Assembly (NCBI GenBank): GCA_937951615.1
Contig: CALFBH010000053.1
Coordinates: forward strand, 1 to 32,995
Direction of reading: 5' to 3'
Origin: an uncultured Saprospiraceae bacterium
Lineage (GTDB): Bacteria > Bacteroidota > Bacteroidia > Chitinophagales > Saprospiraceae
Length of the DNA: 32,995 bases
Below, piece after piece: positions 6,933 to 15,297 of this stretch. The notes below the pieces were generated by a model that was not told where the DNA came from, did not search any database, and worked only from the letters and a program-made list of their open reading frames with translations. A program made the translations under genes and the position numbers. Every line of letters starts with the position of its first letter. The first letter of the stretch is position 1.

Positions 6933-7940
6933 ATGCGAAAGCCCACTTTTATAATTGCCGAAATCGGACAGGCGCATGACGGGAGTCTGGGAATTTTGCA
7001 TTCCTATATAGATGCCGTTGCTTCTACTGGAGCAGATGCCATCAAATTCCAAACCCATATTGCGGAAGCAGAAAGTAGTGAATACGAACCCTTTCGGGTC
7101 AATTTTAGCTACGAAGACAAAACGCGCTACGATTACTGGAATCGTATGGGCTTTACTTTTGAGCAATGGGTCGGCATTAAAAAACATTGCGATGAAGCCA
7201 ATATCGAATTTATCTCTTCGCCTTTCTCGCAGGCGGCAGTGGATATGCTGGAAAAACTGGATGTCAAACGCTACAAAATTGGCTCTGGAGAAGTCAGTAA
7301 TTTCCTGATGCTGGAAAAAATTGCGAAAACAGGAAAACCTGTTATCCTATCTTCTGGCATGAGTTCTTTTGCCGAACTGGACAAAGCTGTTGAGTTTGTT
7401 CAATCCTTCGGCAACGAATTATCCATCTTGCAATGCACTACCAGCTATCCTACACCTCACGAGCGCGTTGGCTTAAACGTCATTCCAGAATTAAAAGAAC
7501 GATATAATATTCCTGTTGGCTTGTCGGAACATACCGGTAATATCTATGCAGGTTTAGGAGCTGTGGCAATGGGTGCGGAAATACTGGAATTTCATGTGGT
7601 ATTCGACAAACGCATGTTCGGACCCGATGCTACTTCTTCGCTCGACATTGACCAGACCAAACAATTGGTAGAAGGTGTCCGCAGCATAGAAGCGTCCCTG
7701 TCCAATCCAGTCGATAAATCAGACAATTCAGCCTATACTGGCTTGAAAAAAATATTTGAAAAGTCCCTGGCAGTCAATAAAGACCTCCCCGCAGGGCATA
7801 CCATCAGTTTTGATGATCTGGAAGCTAAAAAACCAGCAGGCTACGGCATTGCTGCTTCCGATTTTAGAAGCATTATTGGTAAAACCCTCCACACCCCGCT
7901 AAAACGCTATGATTTTTTGAATCATAAAGATTTGAACTAA
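6933..7940 (+). CDS. neuB: N-acetylneuraminate synthase family protein (first copy)
   Basis: A 335-residue enzyme condensing phosphoenolpyruvate with an N-acetylmannosamine-type sugar to give a nine-carbon nonulosonic acid. The TIM-barrel part opens with 'FIIAEIGQAHDGSLG' and contains 'GADAIKFQTH', 'KIGSGEVSNFLMLEKIAKTGKPVILSSGM', 'LQCTTSYPTP' and 'GLSEHT', all standard NeuB blocks. A SAF (antifreeze-like) domain, 'KSLAVNKDLPAGHTISFDDLEAKKPAGYGI', closes the protein. The ATG at 6933 is preferred over the GTG at 6927 because it gives the usual short N-terminus. The NeuC-like gene follows, suggesting ManNAc or a 2,4-diacetamido sugar as acceptor; which one is open. Confidence 0.93.
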   Translation: MRKPTFIIAEIGQAHDGSLGILHSYIDAVASTGADAIKFQTHIAEAESSEYEPFRVNFSYEDKTRYDYWNRMGFTFEQWVGIKKHCDEANIEFISSPFSQAAVDMLEKLDVKRYKIGSGEVSNFLMLEKIAKTGKPVILSSGMSSFAELDKAVEFVQSFGNELSILQCTTSYPTPHERVGLNVIPELKERYNIPVGLSEHTGNIYAGLGAVAMGAEILEFHVVFDKRMFGPDATSSLDIDQTKQLVEGVRSIEASLSNPVDKSDNSAYTGLKKIFEKSLAVNKDLPAGHTISFDDLEAKKPAGYGIAASDFRSIIGKTLHTPLKRYDFLNHKDLN

Positions 7941-7943
7941 TAC

Positions 7944-8020
7944 GTGTTGAGGTGTTGATGTGTTGAGGTGTTGGTGTTTAAACACGACAACACATCAACA
8001 CCTCAACACGACAACACAAC
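7944..8020. repeat. GTGTTG / CAACAC inverted echo repeat
   Basis: The left arm (7944-7978) iterates GTGTTGA(G/T); the right arm (7981-8020) iterates CAACACGA/CAACACATC. The arms are reverse complements with almost no loop. The right arm ends 8 bases before the NeuC start codon. Confidence 0.8.
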
Positions 8021-8028
8021 AAAAGAAA

Positions 8029-9180
8029 ATGAGAAAAATTTGCGTAGTCGTCACTGCACGACCCAGTTATAGTAGAATAAAAACGGCACTGAGAGCCATA
8101 GACGAGCATCCAGAGTTGGAATTACAACTTGTGGTCGCAGCTTCCGCCTTGCTGGGGCGTTATGGAACAGCGGTCAAATACATGGAGAAAGATGGCTTTA
8201 CGATAAAAGCAAAAGTGTTTAATGTGTTGGAAGGAGAGAACTTGACGGCAATGGCAAAAACGACAGGACTGGGTATTTTGGAATTAGCTTCTGTTTTTGA
8301 ACGCCTTGAGCCAGATGCGGTAGTGACCGTAGCGGATCGTTTCGAAACCATGTCCACCGCAATAGCAGCATCTTATATGAATATTCCGCTTATCCATGTA
8401 CAAGGCGGAGAGGTGACTGGAAATATTGATGAAAAAGTTCGTCACGCGATTACCAAATTATCAGATTTACATCTAGTGGCTTCGCCAAAAGCAAAAGAGC
8501 GAGTCATCAAAATGGGCGAGATTCCAGAAAAAGTATATGATACAGGCTGTCCTTCGATTGACTTGGCACACGAGGTTTTGAATGATTATAAACTGGATTT
8601 TGATCCAATGGCGAGATACGGCGGCGTGGGCGCGAACATGAAAGGCAAAAGCAAATATATCGTGGTCATGCAACATCCGGTCACGACAGAATACCAGGAA
8701 GCCCGTCATCATGTAGAAAAAACTTTAGAGGCGATACAGGAACTCAATATGCCGACCTTCTGGTTTTGGCCCAATGTAGATGCAGGATCGGATGGAACGT
8801 CAAAAGGTATTCGCGCTTTCCGCGAAAAACACGACATCCCGAATATCCATTTTTTCAAAAACATGGAGCCAACAGATTTTTTGAAATTACTGAAAAATAG
8901 TCAATGTTTAATTGGCAATTCAAGTGTGGGAATTAGAGAATGTGCCTATCTTGGCGTACCGGTTGTGAATATCGGTTCCCGACAAAACAAAAGAGAGCGT
9001 GGACGCAATGTGATGGATGTGGAATACGACCAAAAAGCCATCATTGCTGCGATTCGCCAACATATAGAAAACGGACATTATGCCCCTGATAAAATATATG
9101 GAGACGGAAGTGCAGGAAAACAAATTGCCGATGTTATTGCAAAAGAAACATTGACCTTTCACAAAGTACTTCAGTATTGA
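8029..9180 (+). CDS. neuC: hydrolysing UDP-GlcNAc 2-epimerase, NeuC/LegG type
   Basis: A 383-residue GT-B-fold enzyme. It removes UDP while inverting C2, giving ManNAc (NeuC) or the 2,4-diacetamido analogue (LegG). Visible blocks are 'VVTARPSYSRIKTAL' at the N-terminus, 'VVTVADRFETMSTAIAASYMNIPLIHVQGGEVTGNIDEKVRHAITKLSD' in the middle, 'VMQHPVTTEYQEARHH', and 'LIGNSSVGIRECAYLGVPVVNIGSRQNKRERG' near the C-terminus, which holds the UDP-binding residues. The reading frame stays open further upstream into the CAACAC repeat, but the ATG at 8029 starts the conserved domain. It immediately follows the neuB-like gene, so both act in one pathway. Confidence 0.94.
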   Translation: MRKICVVVTARPSYSRIKTALRAIDEHPELELQLVVAASALLGRYGTAVKYMEKDGFTIKAKVFNVLEGENLTAMAKTTGLGILELASVFERLEPDAVVTVADRFETMSTAIAASYMNIPLIHVQGGEVTGNIDEKVRHAITKLSDLHLVASPKAKERVIKMGEIPEKVYDTGCPSIDLAHEVLNDYKLDFDPMARYGGVGANMKGKSKYIVVMQHPVTTEYQEARHHVEKTLEAIQELNMPTFWFWPNVDAGSDGTSKGIRAFREKHDIPNIHFFKNMEPTDFLKLLKNSQCLIGNSSVGIRECAYLGVPVVNIGSRQNKRERGRNVMDVEYDQKAIIAAIRQHIENGHYAPDKIYGDGSAGKQIADVIAKETLTFHKVLQY

Positions 9181-9199
9181 TGTCGTGATTGGTAAATAG

Positions 9200-9811
9200 T
9201 TGATTGGTAACTGGAGAAAGGGCGAAGCGATTCCAGCATTTAAACTTATACTTGAATTTAAACTTAAACTTATTCACTCAGCAACAACATACGAAAACCA
9301 CCTCAGCCACACGGAAGCCCGTTGGTTTGCTATTTACACAGGTTTCAGAAAAGAGAAGTATGTGCAGGCAGCCTTGCAGAAAAAAGGAATAGAAGCCTAC
9401 CTGCCATTATTATCGAAAACCCGTAAATATGAGCGTAAGGTCAAGCAGGTAGAATTGCCTTTGATCAGTTGTTATCTTTTTGTGAAAATATGTAAACCGG
9501 CTTACGTGCCGGTATTGGAAACAGAGTATGTAAAAAGCTTTGTCAAATTCTCCAAAAATCTGATTTCTATTCCCGAAGAAGAGATTGAATTGATGCAACA
9601 GGTTGTCGGGGAAAAATTGGTACTCAGTGTCGAGCCTTATCAGTGGCAGGAAGGCGATGAAGTAGAGGTAGTTGCTGGTTCACTGACCGGTTTAAAAGGA
9701 AAATTAGTCAGCAGAGACAATAAACGTGAGTTTCTGGTGGCTTTGACCAATATGGGATATTCGCTTCGATTGAGCGTGCATCCCAGTTTATTGAGGAGAG
9801 TGACTTTGTGA
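9200..9811 (+). CDS. NusG-like transcription antiterminator (UpxY/RfaH-type)
   Basis: Up to 203 residues. The NGN domain starts at 'ARWFAIYTGFRKEKYVQAALQKKGIEAYLPL', followed by 'LISCYLFVKICKPAYVPVLETEYVKSFVKF'. The C-terminal KOW domain is 'EGDEVEVVAGSLTGLKGKLVSRDNKREFLVAL'. Specialised NusG paralogues of this sort let RNA polymerase read through leaders of polysaccharide operons in Bacteroides. There is no ATG or GTG before the domain: only the TTG at 9200 fits, and the first 30 codons are made partly of the AACTTA repeat, so the true start may lie lower at a rare codon. It sits in the middle of the locus rather than at its head. Confidence 0.85.
   Translation: MIGNWRKGEAIPAFKLILEFKLKLIHSATTYENHLSHTEARWFAIYTGFRKEKYVQAALQKKGIEAYLPLLSKTRKYERKVKQVELPLISCYLFVKICKPAYVPVLETEYVKSFVKFSKNLISIPEEEIELMQQVVGEKLVLSVEPYQWQEGDEVEVVAGSLTGLKGKLVSRDNKREFLVALTNMGYSLRLSVHPSLLRRVTL
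9240..9275. repeat. AACTTA-type echo array
   Basis: TTTAAACTTATACTTGAATT, then TTAAACTTAAACTTATTCA, the same family as at 5007, 12469 and 25571. It lies within the 5' part of the NusG-like reading frame. Confidence 0.65.
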
Positions 9812-9942
9812 TAGTCTTATATTGCGAAAAAAAGGAAATTTTTGATTTTAAGTTGCGACTTATTGAAGGCGAAGCTTTGCCATCTTTAAAACGGCTAAAG
9901 GCATCAAATGCCAAATTTAAAACAACGAACGTGCAGGAAAAA

Positions 9943-10914
9943 ATGAAAATACTGATTGCTGAACCGATGGATTTTTCGCAGGAAGTCATTGAGCGGCTTC
10001 GCGAGTATGCAGAGGTAGATGTGCGGGCAGTTAAAGAGAATGATTTGGGAAAAGTGCTCAATGCTTATGATGTTTTTTGGTTTCGACTAGGCTGGAAGAT
10101 CAATAGCAGTATATTAAATGCGGGGAGTCGTTGTAAAGTGCTGGCAACACCAGTAACAGGAATTGATCACATTGATGAGGATTTGTGTAGAGAACTAGAC
10201 GTGAAAATCGTTTGTCTACGTGGGGAGAAAGAATTTTTGCGAGAAGTACGCGCCACCGCCGAGATGACGATTGCGCTTGCAATGGCAGTGATGCGACATA
10301 TTCCGGACGCTGAACAATCCGTTAAAAAAGGAATATGGAACCGCGATTTATTTCGTGGAAATGAACTGTATAAAAAAACAGTTGGTATTATAGGTTTTGG
10401 AAGACTTGGCAAGATTGTCGCTGACCTTTGCCTGGCTTTTGGCATGAAAGTTTTAGCCTATGATGTAGAAGCAGGGTATCAGCATGATAAAGTAGAGTTT
10501 ACAGATACACTGGAAGGGTTGGTGAGTCGTTCAGATTTGATTTCTATTCATGTCAATTATAACGAAAAAACGCATCATATTATAGATGAAAGTATTTTTA
10601 GGCTATGTAAGCCCAATGCATATCTGGTCAATACTTCAAGAGGAGGCATTGTAGATGAAGCGGCTATGCTCAAAGCATTAGAACAGGGTTGGTTGAAAGG
10701 TGCAGGGCTTGATGTCTTGCAGGGCGAACACGAAATAGACGAACGGCATCCACTTATACGATATGCACAGAAAAATAGAAATTTATTGATCGTCCCACAT
10801 ATTGGCGGCAATACTTACGAGTCTTTTGAAAAAACAGAGCATTTTATTGCAGACAAAATCATTGAAATCATTCAGGAAAAAGAACTGCAAGGCTCCGTGA
10901 ATATCATTGGATAA
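9943..10914 (+). CDS. D-isomer-specific 2-hydroxyacid dehydrogenase
   Basis: A 323-residue NAD-dependent dehydrogenase of the D-3-phosphoglycerate dehydrogenase type. The dinucleotide-binding GFGRLG is at residues 151-156, and the catalytic trio is Arg233 ('NTSRGG'), Glu262 ('LQGEHE') and His286 ('VPHIGG'). It lacks the C-terminal ACT domain of the long serine-pathway enzymes. The frame is open back to 9808, but the ATG at 9943 starts the conserved fold and the upstream part is hairpin-rich spacer. Lying between NusG-like and CMP-sugar synthetase genes, it probably makes or uses a 2-hydroxyacid decorating the glycan, for instance a glyceryl or lactyl group; that is inference. Confidence 0.9.
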   Translation: MKILIAEPMDFSQEVIERLREYAEVDVRAVKENDLGKVLNAYDVFWFRLGWKINSSILNAGSRCKVLATPVTGIDHIDEDLCRELDVKIVCLRGEKEFLREVRATAEMTIALAMAVMRHIPDAEQSVKKGIWNRDLFRGNELYKKTVGIIGFGRLGKIVADLCLAFGMKVLAYDVEAGYQHDKVEFTDTLEGLVSRSDLISIHVNYNEKTHHIIDESIFRLCKPNAYLVNTSRGGIVDEAAMLKALEQGWLKGAGLDVLQGEHEIDERHPLIRYAQKNRNLLIVPHIGGNTYESFEKTEHFIADKIIEIIQEKELQGSVNIIG

Positions 10915-10956
10915 TCTGAAATTATTTTAAAACCAAAACCCAGCCCCCTTTAGCTT

Positions 10957-11676
10957 ATGAAAATACTTGGAATAATACCGGCACGTGGAGGTTCTAAACG
11001 CATCATAGGTAAAAATATGAAGCTATTAAATGGAAAACCACTGACACAATACATACTTGAGGAAGCCACGAAATCCGACTTGTTGAATGACATTGTTGTT
11101 TCTTCTGATTCGGAAGGTGTGCTTGAATTGGCGAAAAGCTTCGAACGCATTATTACTGTGCGTCGCCCCGATGAATTGTGCACCGACGAGTCACCTGCAA
11201 TTGATTATGTCAAGCATGTTATCGCATGGATGAAAAAGCATCACAAAAAGACCTATGATATTATTGTTATTATGCAGCCTACCTCCCCGCTTACCCTACA
11301 GGAAGACATTGATGGAACGATACAGCTATTATTGGACTCGGAAAAAGCGGATAGTGCAGTTAGTATTGTCAAGCTGAATCAGGTTATCCATCCATTCAAG
11401 CTCAAAAAACTTCAAAAGGGTTATTTAAAACCTTTCGTGAAGGCAGAAAAATTTATTCGATCTGCCAGCGAATTACCAGATGTATATACGCGCAATGGAT
11501 CCATCTATGTATTCCGTCTGGGAAATGTCGAAAAAGGAATTATTGCAGGCGACGACTGTCTGGCATACATCATGCCCGAAGAACGTTCTGTTGATATTAA
11601 TGAACAAATAGACTTCGAATTCGCCGAATTTTTATTGTATAAACAGGCTCAAAAAATGGAGAGCATGAAATCTTAA
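10957..11676 (+). CDS. neuA: CMP-nonulosonic acid synthetase (acylneuraminate cytidylyltransferase)
   Basis: A 239-residue enzyme activating a nonulosonic acid with CTP, releasing pyrophosphate. The nucleotide loop 'IPARGGSKRIIGKN' covers residues 7-20, and 'VVSSDSEGVLELA' and 'VIMQPTSPL' are the next conserved blocks. 'ERSVDINEQIDFEFAEFLL' closes the enzyme in the usual way. It differs clearly from the second cytidylyltransferase at 19637, so the two probably handle different sugars. It comes after neuB and neuC and likely completes that set. Only two bases separate its stop from the methylase start. Confidence 0.93.
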   Translation: MKILGIIPARGGSKRIIGKNMKLLNGKPLTQYILEEATKSDLLNDIVVSSDSEGVLELAKSFERIITVRRPDELCTDESPAIDYVKHVIAWMKKHHKKTYDIIVIMQPTSPLTLQEDIDGTIQLLLDSEKADSAVSIVKLNQVIHPFKLKKLQKGYLKPFVKAEKFIRSASELPDVYTRNGSIYVFRLGNVEKGIIAGDDCLAYIMPEERSVDINEQIDFEFAEFLLYKQAQKMESMKS

Positions 11677-11678
11677 TT

Positions 11679-12323
11679 ATGAAAACTACACAAACTAATT
11701 TCTGGGAAAGCGATTTTGGAAAAGATTATACAGAAAGAAATTCTCATCCAATAGACAAATGGAATGAAATTTATATTGAGCGGTATGGCAAGACCAAATT
11801 AGCCCTCAATGAAGCCTTTATCGGACACCTGGACAAAGCGTCTAAAATACTGGAAGTCGGTTCTAATACAGGCATGCAATTACGCGGTTTTCAGCAACAT
11901 GGTTTCCACAATCTATTTGGAGTAGAAATTCAATGGTATGCCATTCAACGCGCCAGAGATTTTGTAAAACAAGCCAGTTTTGTGCAAGGCTCGGCTTTGG
12001 ACATTCCTTACAAAACAGGTTTTTTTGACATGGTCTGTACGCATTATGTCCTCATTCATATCTCGCCCGACGACCTCGGAACCGTCATGGATGAAATGTA
12101 TCGCTGCTCCAATCGCTACATCCTCGGCTTAGAATACGATGCAGATAAAATACAGGAAATCGGCTATCGCGGCAACACCAATGTCCTTTGGAAAGCTAAT
12201 TATTGCGAGCTATTTATGGAACGTTTTCCTGATTTGAAACTCGTCAAAAAAGAAATTGTTCCTTACCTGACCGATGACGAAAAAGGCAATGCAGACTGCA
12301 TGTACCTATTGGAAAAAAGTTAA
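11679..12323 (+). CDS. SAM-dependent methyltransferase, pseudaminic-acid-associated type
   Basis: A 214-residue class I methyltransferase. The N-terminus 'TNFWESDFGKDYTERN' is the mark of a small group of methylases found beside pseudaminic acid genes (the TIGR03587 type, from memory). The SAM-binding motif I is 'ILEVGSNTGM' (57-66); 'GVEIQWYAIQRAR' is motif II, and 'IPYKTGFFDMVCTHYVLIHISPDDL' holds motifs III-IV. It most likely methylates a nonulosonic acid or its precursor. It is tightly coupled to the preceding cytidylyltransferase gene. Confidence 0.88.
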   Translation: MKTTQTNFWESDFGKDYTERNSHPIDKWNEIYIERYGKTKLALNEAFIGHLDKASKILEVGSNTGMQLRGFQQHGFHNLFGVEIQWYAIQRARDFVKQASFVQGSALDIPYKTGFFDMVCTHYVLIHISPDDLGTVMDEMYRCSNRYILGLEYDADKIQEIGYRGNTNVLWKANYCELFMERFPDLKLVKKEIVPYLTDDEKGNADCMYLLEKS

Positions 12324-12363
12324 GAAGGATGACAAGTAGAGGTTAAATACACTGTAACAAAAA

Positions 12364-12419
12364 ACTTAGTGTTCCTTCGTCACTTAGTGGTTAAAAAAAA
12401 CGCCACGATGCGCAACCCA
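12364..12419. repeat. CTTAGTG/CTTCGTC element, copy 1
   Basis: A ~55-bp unit: ACTTAGTGTTCCTTCGTC, then ACTTAGTGGTT, an A run, CGCCACGATG and CGCAACCCA. The same unit recurs at 15216 and 29532 with few changes. It lies in the 174-base gap before the ABC ATPase gene. Confidence 0.8.
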
Positions 12420-12468
12420 GCGCCATAATACTCTTTGTAGTAAAATGTAAGAAATCTTTGTTACGCAG

Positions 12469-12496
12469 TTTAAACTTCGACTTAAACTTAAACTTA
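12469..12496. repeat. AACTTA-type array touching a start codon
   Basis: TTTAAACTTCGACTTAAACT followed by TAAACTTA; the array ends two bases before the ATG of the Wzt-like gene. Confidence 0.7.
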
Positions 12497-12497
12497 T

Positions 12498-13730
12498 ATG
12501 CAGTACGCAATAGAAGTAGAAAATCTCTCCAAGCGATTCCAATTAGGAGTTATCGGTAGCGCGAGCTTGCGCGAAAGCCTGACTTTTGGCGCACAAAGAC
12601 TATTCGGCAAGTCGAAAAAAGAGGAAGAAGGAGAGTTTTGGGCATTAAAAGATGTCAATTTTAATGTCAGCAAAGGAGAAGTGTTGGGCATTGTCGGACG
12701 CAACGGCGCAGGCAAAAGTACGCTCCTAAAAGTCCTCAGTAAAATTACCGAACCCACAGACGGGCGAGTGATTATAGAAGGACGTATTTCCAGTTTGCTG
12801 GAAGTAGGGACAGGTTTTCACCCTGAACTGACCGGTCGGGAAAATATTTTTCTCAACGGTTCCATTCTAGGCATGCATCGCGCAGAAATCAAGCGAAAAT
12901 TTGATGAAATCGTTGCTTTTTCTGGAGTTGAAAAATTCATTGACACACCCGTCAAACGCTACTCATCCGGTATGTATGTGCGCCTCGCATTTGCAGTAGC
13001 AGCCCACCTAGAACCAGAAATTCTGGTCATAGATGAAGTACTTTCGGTCGGAGATGCGGAATTTCAAAAAAAATGTCTCGGCAAAATGGGCGAAATTGCT
13101 GTAGGCGGACGCACGATTGTCTTCGTCAGCCACAACCTCGGCGCAGTCAATAATCTTTGCTCCCGCGCGATTTATCTCAACCACGGACAAGTCGTACAAG
13201 AAGGCAAACCAGCCGAAGTCATTGAACAATATCTTGGCGATTCTTTAGGTATTGGTGTCGATGAAAATACAGGTGTCGGCGATAAAAAAGTAAGGCGAGG
13301 CAATGGAAAAATTCGCTTCAACAAAGTAGAAACTTTCAATAAAGAAGGCAAGTTAGCCAATGAATTTTCCCGTAAGGAAGACATCATTGTAAAATGCTCC
13401 TGCAAACTCAATGAACCCATAAAAGAACTGGCAGCCACTATCGCGCTACGCTCCGGTAAAAATCGAGAAATCATCACCACGACAGGCAAGAATCCAATCG
13501 ACATGAACGGACACCGTGTTGGTGATGAACTGGAATTTACCTTCACCTTCAATAATCACCGACTACAACCCGGCATCTATGGCTGGTATTTATGGCTCGG
13601 CGAACAAAACACCGACATCGCTTTCGATATTCTCGATAATGCCAATGCGCCACTCGTCATTCGCCACGACTCGGATGCAGATAAAAGATCTATCGGGTAT
13701 TTTGATATGGATTATACTTTTGGTAGGTAG
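12498..13730 (+). CDS. wzt: ABC transporter ATPase for polysaccharide export (Wzt-like)
   Basis: A 410-residue ATPase that powers export of lipid-linked polysaccharide across the inner membrane. Walker A 'GRNGAGKST' is at 67-75, the polysaccharide-exporter block 'LEVGTGFHPELTGRENIFLNG' at 101-121, the signature 'YSSGMYVRLAF' at 155-165, Walker B 'ILVIDE' at 175-180, and the switch His212 in 'VSHN'. Residues 270-400 form an extra C-terminal domain like the Wzt carbohydrate-binding module, which in characterised systems recognises a terminal modification of the glycan. The Wzm permease that must pair with it is not in the window. Confidence 0.95.
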   Translation: MQYAIEVENLSKRFQLGVIGSASLRESLTFGAQRLFGKSKKEEEGEFWALKDVNFNVSKGEVLGIVGRNGAGKSTLLKVLSKITEPTDGRVIIEGRISSLLEVGTGFHPELTGRENIFLNGSILGMHRAEIKRKFDEIVAFSGVEKFIDTPVKRYSSGMYVRLAFAVAAHLEPEILVIDEVLSVGDAEFQKKCLGKMGEIAVGGRTIVFVSHNLGAVNNLCSRAIYLNHGQVVQEGKPAEVIEQYLGDSLGIGVDENTGVGDKKVRRGNGKIRFNKVETFNKEGKLANEFSRKEDIIVKCSCKLNEPIKELAATIALRSGKNREIITTTGKNPIDMNGHRVGDELEFTFTFNNHRLQPGIYGWYLWLGEQNTDIAFDILDNANAPLVIRHDSDADKRSIGYFDMDYTFGR

Positions 13731-13783
13731 AGAAGCGAGACCGCTATCGCTGCGAGAGGAGAGACCGCTTCGCTGAGAGATAT
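13731..13783. repeat. GAGACCGCT tandem echo repeat
   Basis: Directly after the ABC ATPase stop, two similar units, GAGACCGCTATCGCTGCGAG and GAGACCGCTTCGCTGAGAG, follow each other, with internal AGCGA/TCGCT inverted pairs. This is a short echo repeat unlike the other families here. Confidence 0.55.
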
Positions 13784-13843
13784 TTATAGAATTATTTTTA
13801 AATCTAAATTAAGCTAATTAATAAAGTGATTGCGGCAACATAT

Positions 13844-14110
13844 ATGGAATGGTGGGAAAAAGAAGTTAAAGACATTATAATATCCCAATATGGTGGACTC
13901 AAAAAAGCAAATTCAATATGTCAATTTGCAAGGCAAATCAGAAATGCTTTTGCACACTCAAAAATAAATATAACGGTAGAGGCTTGTTCCGATCCTATTT
14001 GGAAAGGACTCAATCTTTTAGAGCATAATGGTAAGAATCTTACAGATTTGTTGACGACAGCAGATTTTATAAATTTTTGGATTGAATTTGAAGAAGCAGA
14101 ACTAACCTGA
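13844..14110 (+). CDS. HEPN-like ORF, possibly 5'-truncated
   Basis: An 88-residue ORF (94 from the in-frame GTG at 13826). 'FARQIRNAFAHSKINI' contains R-N-x3-H, the Rx4-6H motif of HEPN domains, many of which are RNases in toxin-antitoxin and anti-phage systems; the surrounding sequence is helical. A full HEPN domain normally has two more helices before this motif, so the gene may have lost its 5' part. The bases are AT-richer than the neighbouring sugar genes, in line with separate acquisition. No partner gene follows; next comes a CAACAC array and pseB. Expression of the remnant is uncertain. Confidence 0.5.
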   Translation: MEWWEKEVKDIIISQYGGLKKANSICQFARQIRNAFAHSKINITVEACSDPIWKGLNLLEHNGKNLTDLLTTADFINFWIEFEEAELT

Positions 14111-14134
14111 ATTAATTTACCCACCAAACTAACT

Positions 14135-14187
14135 CACATCAACACCCCAACACCCCAACACATCAACACATCAACACATCAACACAA
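14135..14187. repeat. CAACAC array before pseB (right arm only)
   Basis: Iterations of CACATCAACAC and CCCCAACAC run up to three bases before the pseB ATG. The facing GTGTTG arm seen at other copies is absent here. Confidence 0.75.
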
Positions 14188-14190
14188 ACC

Positions 14191-15207
14191 ATGGATTTAA
14201 ACGGAAAAAACATACTCATCACCGGCGGCACAGGCTCCTTCGGAAAGAAATTTGTAGAAACCATTCTACGAGATTATCCCGATGTAAAACGCCTGGTTGT
14301 CTATTCGCGCGACGAACTCAAGCAATTTGAGATGGCGCAGAAATTTTCCATGTCGAAATATCCGGCCATGCGTTATTTCATTGGCGACATTCGGGATGGC
14401 GACCGCTTCAGACGTGCCTGCGAAGGCATTGATGTCATCATTCATGCTGCTGCGCTCAAGCAAGTGCCGGCTGCCGAATATAATCCACTGGAATGCATCA
14501 AAACCAATATCTTGGGCGCGCAAAATGTCATTGATGCTGCAATGGATTGTGGCGTAAAAAAAGTCGTCGCACTCTCCACCGATAAAGCCGCTGCGCCCAT
14601 CAATTTGTATGGGGCAACCAAGCTCTGTTCAGATAAGCTATTTGTAGCTGCCAATAATATGCGCGGACACCGCGAACTGACATTTTCTGTAGTACGCTAT
14701 GGCAATGTCATTGGCTCGCGTGGCTCAGTGATGCCCTTTTTTATGAACAAAAGAAAAGACGGCGTGCTGCCCATCACCCATGCAGATATGACTCGTTTCA
14801 ATATTTCGCTCGACGATGGTGTCAAACTAGTCATGTACGCACTGGAAAATGCTTGGGGCGGAGAAATTTTTGTCCCCAAAATTCCATCCTATCGCATCAC
14901 GGATGTAGCCACAGCCATCGGACCAAAATGTGAACAAAAAATCGTAGGCATTCGTCCAGGAGAAAAAATACACGAAGAAATGATTACCACCGCCGATAGC
15001 CTCAATACAGTAGAACTCGACAACTACTACGTCATCTGCCCATCCAATGTGATTTTCTGGACCAAAGAACAATTTTGTAAAGAATTTAATGGCAAATCCG
15101 TACCAGCCGGTTTCAGTTATAACTCCGGTGAAAATGAGGAATGGCTGACGGTGGAGCAACTCCGCGAGCAAATTCGGGAACATGTGGATAGTTCGTTTAC
15201 AGTTTAA
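14191..15207 (+). CDS. pseB: UDP-GlcNAc 4,6-dehydratase (inverting), PseB
   Basis: A 338-residue SDR enzyme that performs the first step of pseudaminic acid synthesis, C4 oxidation, C6 dehydration and C5 inversion of UDP-GlcNAc. NADP-binding TGGTGSFG is at 11-18. The active site 'LSTDKAAAPINLYGATK' (128-144) carries Asp131, Lys132, Tyr140 and Lys144, the PseB/FlaA1 arrangement. 'GDIRDGDRFRRACEGIDVIIHAAALKQVP' and 'RYGNVIGSRGSVMPFF' are equally typical, and the length matches PseB rather than the membrane-bound PglF type. The aminotransferase PseC, which normally follows pseB, is missing here. Confidence 0.95.
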   Translation: MDLNGKNILITGGTGSFGKKFVETILRDYPDVKRLVVYSRDELKQFEMAQKFSMSKYPAMRYFIGDIRDGDRFRRACEGIDVIIHAAALKQVPAAEYNPLECIKTNILGAQNVIDAAMDCGVKKVVALSTDKAAAPINLYGATKLCSDKLFVAANNMRGHRELTFSVVRYGNVIGSRGSVMPFFMNKRKDGVLPITHADMTRFNISLDDGVKLVMYALENAWGGEIFVPKIPSYRITDVATAIGPKCEQKIVGIRPGEKIHEEMITTADSLNTVELDNYYVICPSNVIFWTKEQFCKEFNGKSVPAGFSYNSGENEEWLTVEQLREQIREHVDSSFTV

Positions 15208-15215
15208 ACCTATTT

Positions 15216-15270
15216 CTTAGTGCCCCTTCGTCACTTAGTGGTTCAAAAAAACGCCCCGATGCGTAACCCA
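15216..15270. repeat. CTTAGTG/CTTCGTC element, copy 2
   Basis: TCTTAGTGCCCCTTCGTC, ACTTAGTGGTTC, an A run, CGCCCCGATG and CGTAACCCA: nearly the same as copy 1. It lies between pseB and the GT2 gene. Confidence 0.8.
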
Positions 15271-15297
15271 AAGTCTTAATGGACTTGAATTTGAATT

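Noticed and set aside
7960-8028. Upstream extension of the NeuC frame (and similar extensions at 29601-29648 and 9808-9942)
   Set aside because: These extensions translate repeat or spacer DNA; conserved domains begin at the internal ATGs at 8029, 29649 and 9943.
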